Assembly: GCA_045807325.1 (NCBI GenBank)
Contig: JBJMHP010000016.1
Location: 1-13,921, forward strand
Reading direction: 5' to 3'
DNA from: CALGFH01 sp045807325
Lineage (GTDB): Bacteria; Actinomycetota; CALGFH01
DNA length: 13,921 nt
Part shown: in pieces, positions 7,133 to 12,955 of the stretch
Numbering within the stretch: position 1 is the stretch's first letter
How the letters are laid out: each line of letters begins with the position of its first letter
Notes under the pieces: generated by a model
Databases searched by the model: none
The model's input: only the letters and a program-made list of their open reading frames with translations
What the model was told of the DNA's origin: nothing
Made by a program: the position numbers and the translations under genes

Positions 7133-7155
7133 ATGCTAGCATGCGACGACGACAA
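7133..7155 (-). promoter_or_regulatory. Candidate PafBC/RecA-NDp-type DNA-damage promoter of radA
   Basis: On the minus strand, TTGTCGTCG (7155-7147) is followed after exactly 8 nt by TAGCAT (7138-7133). The mycobacterial RecA-NDp consensus, bound by the PafBC activator, is TTGTCRGTG, 8 nt, TANNNT. The upstream block matches at 7 of 9 positions, and the spacing and -10 match fully. The target gene radA is a repair gene, which makes the match more credible. A leader of about 95 nt would precede radA. PafB/PafC genes are not in the window. Confidence 0.5.
7134..7142 (+). promoter_or_regulatory. Candidate extended -10 promoter of the DUF2087 gene
   Basis: TGCTAGCAT is an extended -10 (TG, one base, TAGCAT) on the plus strand. 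It lies inside the perfect 10-bp palindrome ATGCTAGCAT (7133-7142), so the same bases give TGCTAGCAT on the minus strand for radA. No good -35 is seen 16-19 bp upstream, so recognition would rest on the extended -10 or on an activator. Transcription would start near 7149, just inside the 20-bp inverted repeat, about 30 nt before the ATG. Confidence 0.35.
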
Positions 7156-7167
7156 TCGAATGTCGTC
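7148..7167. promoter_or_regulatory. 20-bp inverted repeat, candidate operator between radA and the DUF2087 gene
   Basis: GACGACA (7148-7154) and TGTCGTC (7161-7167) are exact reverse complements around ATCGAA, whose inner TCGA is itself palindromic. The element is therefore symmetric except for one A/A pair. It ends 12 bp before the ATG of the HTH-DUF2087 gene and overlaps most of the TTGTCGTCG block of the radA promoter candidate. The size and symmetry suit a dimeric winged-helix regulator. Autoregulation by the downstream gene product is the simplest inference. Confidence 0.55.
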
Positions 7168-7179
7168 CACAATGGGGAC

Positions 7180-7767
7180 ATGGACGACGTCGCGAGCCCG
7201 CGGGAGCTGCTGGCCCTGCTGGCCGAGCCGGACCGGCTCCGGGCCGTGGCCGCGGTCGCCCTGGGCGCCACCACCCTGGCCGAGGTGGCCGAGCGGGCCG
7301 GCCTGGAGCCGCGGGCGGCGGCCCGGGCGCTGAGTCGGCTGGTCGCCGGCGGGCTGCTCGACGGCGAGGCCGGCAAGGGCTACCGGGTCCGCACCGAGGC
7401 CCTCCGGCAGGCGGTCATCCCGCCGCCGGGCCAGGCCACCCAGGACGACGAGGAGCCCGGCGACGCGGTGCTGCGCCGCTTCATCCACCGGGGGCGGCTG
7501 CAGGCCATGCCGGCCGCCCGCGGCAAGCGCCTGGTCGTGCTCAACCACCTGGCCGGGCTGTTCGACCCCGGCCGGCGCTACCCGGAGCCGGAGGTCAACG
7601 AGCTGCTCGGGCGCTACCACCCCGACTACGCCATGCTGCGGCGCTACCTGGTCGACGACGGGTTCCTGGACCGCGAGGACGAGCCGGCCCCGTCCGGGTC
7701 GCGGTCGGTCAAGGTCTACTGGCGAACCGGCGGCACCGTCGACCTGGCGGCGCCTACCTCCTCCTGA
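7180..7767 (+). CDS. HTH (ArsR-like) DUF2087 domain transcriptional regulator
   Basis: This 195-residue protein has two parts. Residues 7-75 look like a winged helix-turn-helix of the ArsR type (LLALLAEPDRLRAVAAVALG, then TLAEVAERAGLEP, LSRLVAGGLLDG and a GYRV wing). Residues 97-182 match DUF2087 (VLRRFIHRGRLQAMPAARGKR, FDPGRRYPEPEVNELLGRYHPDY, LRRYLVDDGFLDRE, ending VYWR). It probably binds DNA, but its ligand or signal is unknown. There are no cysteines or obvious metal sites. The ATG at 7180 has GGGG three bases upstream. An upstream ATG at 7141 would place the start inside the promoter palindrome, so I reject it. The gene is divergent from radA and overlaps the next minus-strand gene tail-to-tail by 14 bp. 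Confidence 0.9.
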   Translation: MDDVASPRELLALLAEPDRLRAVAAVALGATTLAEVAERAGLEPRAAARALSRLVAGGLLDGEAGKGYRVRTEALRQAVIPPPGQATQDDEEPGDAVLRRFIHRGRLQAMPAARGKRLVVLNHLAGLFDPGRRYPEPEVNELLGRYHPDYAMLRRYLVDDGFLDREDEPAPSGSRSVKVYWRTGGTVDLAAPTSS

Positions 7768-8083
7768 ACCGCTCGCTCGCCTCGGAGAAGGTCGCGTTGA
7801 CGGCGTCGCTCAGCGACCCGGCGGCCTTCTTGGTCTGCTCCCCGACCTGCGGGTCGCGGACGGCGTCGCCGAGAGCGCTGAACGCCTGGTCGAGCGAGTC
7901 CCTGAGCTTCTCCAGGGCGTCGTCGACCTTGCGCCGGTCGCTGGCCGGCGGGGCCTGACCCTGCTGGCCCTCCTGCATCTCGGTCCCCGGCCGTGGCCGC
8001 TGGTCGTAGTGCTGCTTGATCTGGCGCCCGAGGACCCTGAAGTCCTCGCCGACCTGGTCCCAGGCCGCCTTGCTCTCAGCCAT
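7754..8083 (-). CDS. Small helical actinobacterial protein of unknown function
   Basis: This 109-residue soluble protein has no cysteine, no signal peptide and no membrane segment. It has two predicted helical parts: residues 1-28 (AAWDQVGEDFRVLGRQIKQHY) and residues 50-105 (KVDDALEKLRDSLDQAFSALGDAVRDP, then a helix ending ERFRRR). A Gln/Pro/Gly-rich linker (PRPGTEMQEGQQGQAPP) joins them. Proteins of this look, with WD.VG..F..LGR near the start and GDAVRDP later, are widespread in actinobacteria; I know of no assigned function. The ATG has a strong ribosome binding site, AAAGGAG, six bases upstream. It follows mutY by 26 bp and is probably co-transcribed with it. Its 3' end overlaps the DUF2087 gene by 14 bp. 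Confidence 0.85.
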   Translation of the reverse strand: MAESKAAWDQVGEDFRVLGRQIKQHYDQRPRPGTEMQEGQQGQAPPASDRRKVDDALEKLRDSLDQAFSALGDAVRDPQVGEQTKKAAGSLSDAVNATFSEASERFRRR

Positions 8084-8109
8084 CTGCGCTCCTTTCCCTC
8101 ACCGCCAGC

Positions 8110-9048
8110 TTACGCGGGCAGGCGCAGGCGCCCATCGGCGCCGGTGGCGACCATGCCCTCGGCCTCCAGGCGGGACAGGAGGGTGTCGAACCAGCCGGCG
8201 GGCCGGCCGGCGGCGTCCGCCTGGACGGCGTCGGCCAGGCTGGCCCGGTCCATGCCGCCGGGGGCGGCGGCCAGGGCCCGGACAACGGCCCCCCGCCAGC
8301 GCCGGTCCGAGGTGGCGAACGGGGCCTGGGCCCTGGGCCGGGGCGGGGGCGCAGCCGGGCCGAGGGCCCGCCAGCGGCAGCTCGGCGCCAGCGGGCAGCC
8401 CTTACAGCGCGGCCGGGGCCGGCAGTGGAGAGCCCCCACGTCCATCAGCGCCGACGACCAGGCCCAGGCGCGCCCGGTAGGGTCCGGGGCGCCTGCCGGA
8501 ACGGCAGGCCCGTGCGCCGGGGGCGGCAGGGCGGCGTCGGCCAGGCGCTGGCGGGCGGCCGGGGTCAGGTCGGCCGGGTCGGCGCCGGCCAGCGACCTGG
8601 CCAGCACCCGGGCCACGTTGGTGTCGACGGGGGCGACCCGCAGGCCGAGGGCGAAGCAGGCCACCGCCCTGGCCGTGTACGGGCCGACCCCGGGCAGCCC
8701 GGCCAGCTCCTCGACCGTGCCCGGCCAGCCGCCGCGCTCGACGACCGCCCGGGCGGTGCGGTGCAGGGCCAGCGCCCGCCGGTTGTAGCCCAGCCCCTGC
8801 CAGGCCCGCAGGACCTCGGCCGGGGCGGCCGCGGCCAGGACATGGATGTCCGGGAACCGCTCCAGGAACCGCGGCCAGGCCGCGGCCGCCCGCGCCGCCT
8901 GGGTCTGCTGGGCCAGCACCTCGGCCACCAGCACCCGGTAGGGGTCGCGGGTCGCCCGCCACGGCAGGTCCCGCCCCGCCTCCGCGAACCAGGCCAGCAC
9001 CCGCTCCCGGGTCTCGTCCAGCAACGCCCCATCGACCATGACGGCCAT
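8110..9048 (-). CDS. mutY: A/G-specific adenine glycosylase MutY, short form
   Basis: MutY removes adenine mispaired with 8-oxoguanine. The 312-residue product has the six-helix catalytic domain with Glu43 in VAEVLAQQTQ. The helix-hairpin-helix is LAGLPGVGPYTA (115-126), with Tyr124 where endonuclease III has Lys. The catalytic Asp142 lies in VDTNVARVLAR. The iron-sulfur loop has cysteines 209, 215, 218 and 224. The first spacing is therefore five residues, whereas the family rule is C-X6-C-X2-C-X5-C. A Pro/Ala/Gly-rich insertion (about 174-192) precedes the GRAWAWSSALMDVGA block. After the cluster there is only a winged-helix-like tail of about 80 residues, with no recognisable Nudix-like 8-oxoG domain. 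The ATG at 9048 (or 9039, three codons on) lacks a ribosome binding site. Its start lies only 17 bp from that of divergent hypF. Confidence 0.92.
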   Translation of the reverse strand: MAVMVDGALLDETRERVLAWFAEAGRDLPWRATRDPYRVLVAEVLAQQTQAARAAAAWPRFLERFPDIHVLAAAAPAEVLRAWQGLGYNRRALALHRTARAVVERGGWPGTVEELAGLPGVGPYTARAVACFALGLRVAPVDTNVARVLARSLAGADPADLTPAARQRLADAALPPPAHGPAVPAGAPDPTGRAWAWSSALMDVGALHCRPRPRCKGCPLAPSCRWRALGPAAPPPRPRAQAPFATSDRRWRGAVVRALAAAPGGMDRASLADAVQADAAGRPAGWFDTLLSRLEAEGMVATGADGRLRLPA

Positions 9049-9050
9049 CG

Positions 9051-9056
9051 TAAGCT
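9051..9056 (+). promoter_or_regulatory. Candidate -10 box for leaderless hypF transcription
   Basis: TAAGCT fits TANNNT and ends nine bases before the hypF ATG, so transcription would begin at or just before the start codon. No ribosome binding site exists for hypF, and an in-frame TAA at 9051 prevents a longer start. A leaderless mRNA, common in actinobacteria, would explain this. I see no convincing -35, and a six-base match can occur by chance. Confidence 0.3.
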
Positions 9057-9065
9057 GCTGTCACG

Positions 9066-11351
9066 ATGACGCTCACGCGGGCCCGGGTCAGGGTCGAGGG
9101 GATCGTGCAGGGGGTCGGCTTCCGGCCCTTCGTGCATGCCCTGGCCGGGCGGCTGGGGCTGGCCGGGTTGGTCGGCAACGACGCCGGCGGAGTGTTCGTC
9201 GAGGTCGAGGGGGCGGCCGAGACGGTCGAGCGGTTCCTGGAGGCGCTGTCGGCCGAGGCGCCGCCGCTGGCCGTGATCGAGCGGGTCACCGCGACCCCGC
9301 TCGCCCCCACCGGCACCTCGGGGTTCGCGATCGCCCCCAGCAAGACCGGCGGGCAACGGCAGACGCTGGTCTCGCCCGACACCGCCACCTGCGCCGACTG
9401 CCTGCGCGAGCTGGCCGACCCGGCCGACCGGCGGTTCCGCTACCCGTTCATCAACTGCACCAACTGCGGGCCACGGTTCACCATCGTCCGCGACGTCCCC
9501 TACGACCGGCCGGCGACCACCATGGCCTCCTTCGCCATGTGCGCCGACTGCGCCCGCGAGTACCACGACCCGGCCGACCGGCGGTTCCACGCCCAGCCGG
9601 TGTGCTGCCCGGCCTGCGGGCCGGCGCTGCGGCTGCTGGACCGGGACGGGCGGGCCACCGACGGCGACCCGCTGGCCGAGGCCGCGGCCCGGCTGCGGGC
9701 GGGGGCGGTGGTCGCGGTCAAGGGCCTCGGCGGCTACCACCTGGCCGCCGACGCGGCCGCCGAGCCGGCCGTGGCCGCCCTGCGGGCCCGCAAGCACCGC
9801 GAGGACAAGCCGTTCGCGGTCATGGTCGCCGACCTGGACGGCGCCCGGTCGCTGTGCCTGGTCGACCCGGCCGAGGAGGCCATGCTGGCCAGCCCCCGCC
9901 GGCCGATCGTCCTGCTGCGCCGGCTTCCCGGCGCGGCGGTCGCCGAGCCGGTGGCCCCCGGGAACCGGTCGCTGGGGGTGATGCTGCCGTATGCCCCGCT
10001 GCACCATCTGCTGCTGGACGAGGTCGGGCGGCCGATCGTGCTCACCAGCGGGAACGTCTCCGACGAGCCGATCGCCTACCGGGACGCCGACGCGCTGGAG
10101 CGCCTGGGCGGGATCGCCGACTGGTTCCTGGTCCACAACCGCCCGATCCACGTGCGGGCCGACGACTCGGTGGTGCGGGGGTTCCGGGGGCGGGAGCTGC
10201 CGCTGCGCCGCTCTCGCGGGTTCGCGCCCCAGCCGCTGGGACTGCCCTGGCCGTTCCCCCGCCACGTCCTGGCCTGCGGGGCCGAGCTCAAGCACACCTT
10301 CTGCGTGGCCAGGGACGGCCACGCCTTCGTCTCCCACCACATCGGCGACCTGGAGAACTACGAGACCTTCCGGTCCTTCACCGAAGGGGTCGGGCACTTC
10401 CGGCGGCTGTTCGCCGTCGACCCGCAGGTCGTCGCCCACGACCTGCACCCCGAGTACCTGTCGACCAAGTACGCGCTCGAGCTGGACGGGGTCGAGCTGG
10501 AGGGCGTCCAGCACCACCACGCCCATGTGGCCGCCTGCCTGGCCGACAACGGCGAGCCGGGGCCGGTCATCGGGGTCGCCTTCGACGGGCTCGGCTTCGG
10601 CACCGACGGGACCATCTGGGGCGGGGAGCTGCTGGTGGCCGACCTGCGGGGGTTCCGGCGGGCCGGCCACCTGGAGGTGGTGCCGATGCCCGGCGGCGCG
10701 GCCGCGATCAGGGAGCCGTGGCGGATGGCCGCCGCCTGGCTGGACGCCGCCCTGGGCGGGCGGGTCCCGGAGCGCCTGGCCGTGGTCGGGCGCAACCGGG
10801 ACCGCTGGGAGCGGGTGCTGTCGCTGGCCCGGTCGGGCACGGCCTCGCCGGCGACCTCAAGCGCCGGCCGGCTGTTCGACGCGGTCGCGGCCATCCTGGG
10901 CGTCCGCGACGCCGTCAACTACGAGGGCCAGGCGGCGGTGGAGCTGGAGCAGCTGGCCGACCCGGGCGAGCCCGCCGCCTACCCGGCCCGGGTCGCCGCC
11001 GCCGACGCCCGTGGCGGGCCGCTGCGGCTGGCCGGCACCGACCTGGTCCTGGCGGTGGTCGAGGACCTTGAGGCCGGGGTGGCGCCGCCGCTGGTCGCCG
11101 CCCGCTTCCACAACGGCCTGGCCGCGGCCACCGTGGCCGCCTGCCAGGCGCTCCGGGAGGAGAGCGGGCTGGGGACGGTCGCCCTCTCCGGCGGCGTGTT
11201 CCAGAACATGCTGCTGCTCGAGCGGATGGTCGCCGGCCTGGAGCGGACCGGCTTCCGGGCCCTGGTCCACTCCCGAGTCCCCCCCAACGACGGCGGCATC
11301 AGCCTCGGCCAGGCCGCCGTCGCCGCCGCCCGGCTACGGGCCCGCGCCTAG
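9066..11351 (+). CDS. hypF: Carbamoyltransferase HypF, [NiFe]-hydrogenase maturation
   Basis: HypF uses carbamoyl phosphate and ATP to make carbamoyl adenylate and transfers the carbamoyl group to the C-terminal Cys of HypE, the source of the cyanide ligands. All four domains are present in 761 residues, the usual length. The acylphosphatase-like domain includes RVEGIVQGVGFRPFVH. Two zinc fingers (Cys109/112/131/134 and Cys159/162/181/184) are exactly 50 residues apart. The YrdC-like domain includes VKGLGGYHLAADA and RKHREDKPFAVMV. The Kae1/TobZ-like domain includes LACGAELKHTF, HHHAH (483-487), DGLGFGTDG and LSGGVFQNMLLLE near the end. It is transcribed away from mutY and meets the 159-residue gene tail-to-tail, the two stop codons sharing one CTAG. 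HypE and HypD are encoded nearby on the other strand. Confidence 0.97.
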   Translation: MTLTRARVRVEGIVQGVGFRPFVHALAGRLGLAGLVGNDAGGVFVEVEGAAETVERFLEALSAEAPPLAVIERVTATPLAPTGTSGFAIAPSKTGGQRQTLVSPDTATCADCLRELADPADRRFRYPFINCTNCGPRFTIVRDVPYDRPATTMASFAMCADCAREYHDPADRRFHAQPVCCPACGPALRLLDRDGRATDGDPLAEAAARLRAGAVVAVKGLGGYHLAADAAAEPAVAALRARKHREDKPFAVMVADLDGARSLCLVDPAEEAMLASPRRPIVLLRRLPGAAVAEPVAPGNRSLGVMLPYAPLHHLLLDEVGRPIVLTSGNVSDEPIAYRDADALERLGGIADWFLVHNRPIHVRADDSVVRGFRGRELPLRRSRGFAPQPLGLPWPFPRHVLACGAELKHTFCVARDGHAFVSHHIGDLENYETFRSFTEGVGHFRRLFAVDPQVVAHDLHPEYLSTKYALELDGVELEGVQHHHAHVAACLADNGEPGPVIGVAFDGLGFGTDGTIWGGELLVADLRGFRRAGHLEVVPMPGGAAAIREPWRMAAAWLDAALGGRVPERLAVVGRNRDRWERVLSLARSGTASPATSSAGRLFDAVAAILGVRDAVNYEGQAAVELEQLADPGEPAAYPARVAAADARGGPLRLAGTDLVLAVVEDLEAGVAPPLVAARFHNGLAAATVAACQALREESGLGTVALSGGVFQNMLLLERMVAGLERTGFRALVHSRVPPNDGGISLGQAAVAAARLRARA

Positions 11352-11827
11352 CCGCCCTGGTCGCCGGCGGGCATGTGGGGGCCGCCGGTCTGGGTCTCGT
11401 CGGGGTCGACCGAGGTGGAGGCACGCTCGTCGGAGACGCCGTGCGGGCGGTCGGTGGGGCCCCTGGTGCCGGCGTGCTCACGGCCGGCCTCGCCCTCCTG
11501 CCTGGCGACGTCCTCGCCGCGGCGGTTGATGCTCTCGCCGACCCCGAGCGGGGAGGTGGCCTCGGAGTCGGTCGGGGGCACACTCTCGCGCTCCTCGTCC
11601 GAGATCACCCGGCCCGGCCCCGGCGGCACCTCGTCGGCCCCGTGGAAGGCCTTCTCGGTGTGCTCCTCGTAGCCCTCCTTCATCTCGGTCTGGCGGCCCT
11701 CGTACGGCGGCACCAGGCCGCCCGGCTCCTGCTCCCCGCCCGAGCTCGGCCTCGGGCCGAGGTCGGTGCTGGCGCCCTGCGACGACGGCTGCGGCTCCTC
11801 CGGCTCCAGCTCGTTCTGCTCGTCCAT
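11348..11827 (-). CDS. Acidic, disordered actinobacterial protein of unknown function
   Basis: The predicted product has 159 residues rich in Glu, Gly, Pro, Ser and Asp, without cysteine, membrane segment or signal peptide, so it is probably intrinsically disordered. Recognisable islands are LVPPYEGRQTEMKEGYEEH and SPLGVGESINRRGEDVARQEG. I recall similar 'PPYEGR' and 'SP.GVGES..RRGED' islands in short actinobacterial hypothetical proteins, with no known function. The ATG has AAAGGGG six to seven bases upstream, a good ribosome binding site, which supports a real gene despite low complexity. It follows hypE by 27 bp on the same strand and is probably the last gene of the hypD-hypE transcript. 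Its TAG overlaps the TAG of hypF within CTAG. Whether it serves hydrogenase maturation is unknown; it may be a passenger. Confidence 0.78.
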   Translation of the reverse strand: MDEQNELEPEEPQPSSQGASTDLGPRPSSGGEQEPGGLVPPYEGRQTEMKEGYEEHTEKAFHGADEVPPGPGRVISDEERESVPPTDSEATSPLGVGESINRRGEDVARQEGEAGREHAGTRGPTDRPHGVSDERASTSVDPDETQTGGPHMPAGDQGG

Positions 11828-11854
11828 GCCCAGCCCCTTTCGATCCGGTCCGTC

Positions 11855-12955
11855 TCAGCAGATCCGCGGCAGGGGGTCCCCGACCAGCAGGTCCACAATG
11901 CGTGTACCTCCGAACGAGGTCTTCAAAAGCACCAGGCCGGGCGGGTCGTCCTTGACCCGGCCGATCACGGCCGCGCCCTCGCCAAGGGGATGGGAGCGCA
12001 GCGCGCCCAGGGCGGCGTCGGCCTGGTCGCCGTCCACGACCGCGACCAGCCGGCCCTCGCAGGCCACGTACAGCGGGTCGATGCCGAGCAGCTCGCAGGC
12101 CCCGCGCACCTCCGGGCGGACCGGGACCGCCTCCTCGTCGACCACCACCGCCACCCCGGCCGACCTGGCGACCTCGTTGCAGATGGTGGCCACCCCGCCC
12201 CTGGTGGCGTCGCGCAGCCCGCGCACGCCCGGGGCGGCGTCCAGCAGCCGCTCGACCAGCCCATTGAGGGGGGCGGTGTCCGAGGAGACCTCGGCCTCGA
12301 TGTCCAGCTCCCCTCGGGCCAGCATGATGGTGATGCCGTGCTCGCCGATCGGCCCGGACACGATCACCGCGTCGCCCGGCCTCGCCGAGGCCACGCCCAG
12401 CTCGACGGGACGCTCGATCACCCCGACCCCGGAGGTGCTGACATAGCAGCCGTCGGCCTTGCCCCGCTGCACCACCTTGGTGTCGCCGGTGACGATCTGG
12501 ACCCCGGCCCGCTCGGCGGCCGCGGCCATCGAGGCCACGATCCGCTCCAGATCGGCCACCGGGAACCCCTCCTCGAGGATGAACCCGGCCGACAGCCACA
12601 GCGGCCTGGCCCCGCTCACCGCCAGGTCGTTGACGGTGCCGTTGACGGCCAGGTCGCCGATGTCGCCGCCCGGGAAGAACAGCGGCGAGACCACGTACGA
12701 GTCGGTCGTGAAGGCCAGCCGCCCACCGTTGGCGGCCAGCACGGCCCCGTCCTCGAGCGGGGCCAGCAGCGGGTTGGAGAACGCCTCGAGGAACACGGCC
12801 TCGATCAGGGTCTGGGTCGCCTTGCCCCCGGATCCGTGCGACAGGGTGATCCGCTCCTCCTTGAGCTTGGCCTTGCGGGAGCGTGCCTTCTCGATCCGCT
12901 GGAGCACCTGCTCCTCGCGACTGAGCTCCTTGTACTGCTGGGACTGCGAGCTCAC
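11855..12955 (-). CDS. hypE: Carbamoyl dehydratase HypE, [NiFe]-hydrogenase maturation
   Basis: HypE receives a carbamoyl group on its C-terminal cysteine from HypF and dehydrates it, using ATP, to a thiocyanate that is passed to the HypC-HypD complex. The 366-residue protein belongs to the PurM/SelD-like ATPase family. It shows LSHGSGGKAT (38-47), DSYVVSPLFFPGGDIG (85-100), NGTVNDLAVSGA (105-116) and TGDTKVV. It ends in the diagnostic PRIC, so the acceptor Cys366 is intact. The GTG start shares GTGA with the hypD stop, with GGAGG about 10 nt upstream. Before the conserved core there are about 35 hydrophilic residues, probably helical (EEQVLQRIEKARSRKAKLKEE), longer than in classical HypE. 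A start at Val17 is possible but would lose the coupling. It is followed after 27 bp by the disordered 159-residue gene. Confidence 0.97.
   Translation of the reverse strand: MSSQSQQYKELSREEQVLQRIEKARSRKAKLKEERITLSHGSGGKATQTLIEAVFLEAFSNPLLAPLEDGAVLAANGGRLAFTTDSYVVSPLFFPGGDIGDLAVNGTVNDLAVSGARPLWLSAGFILEEGFPVADLERIVASMAAAAERAGVQIVTGDTKVVQRGKADGCYVSTSGVGVIERPVELGVASARPGDAVIVSGPIGEHGITIMLARGELDIEAEVSSDTAPLNGLVERLLDAAPGVRGLRDATRGGVATICNEVARSAGVAVVVDEEAVPVRPEVRGACELLGIDPLYVACEGRLVAVVDGDQADAALGALRSHPLGEGAAVIGRVKDDPPGLVLLKTSFGGTRIVDLLVGDPLPRIC

Noticed and set aside
7148..7167. Possible LexA (SOS) box upstream of radA
   Set aside because: The actinobacterial box needs GAAC and GTTC half-sites in TCGAAC, 4 nt, GTTCGA. 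Only TCGAA is present, so a PafBC-type site or a separate operator fits better.
5992..7179. Long upstream extension of the DUF2087 open frame
   Set aside because: It is antisense to radA and crosses the promoter region. The HTH domain begins just after the ATG at 7180.
8491..8509. Perfect 8-bp hairpin GCCTGCCG, GAA, CGGCAGGC inside mutY
   Set aside because: It lies in the coding sequence of the Pro/Ala/Gly linker with no T-run after it. It is probably a by-product of GC-rich codons, though it coincides with an insertion.
8565..10670. 701-codon minus-strand open frame antisense to hypF
   Set aside because: It is low-complexity Gly, Gln, Arg and Val text with no motif, while the plus strand has full HypF. 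The mutY frame accounts for the rest.
9038..11071. 677-codon plus-strand frame overlapping hypF in another phase
   Set aside because: Its composition is Arg/Gly/Pro/Ala-rich shadow sequence, and the hypF frame has all domain motifs.
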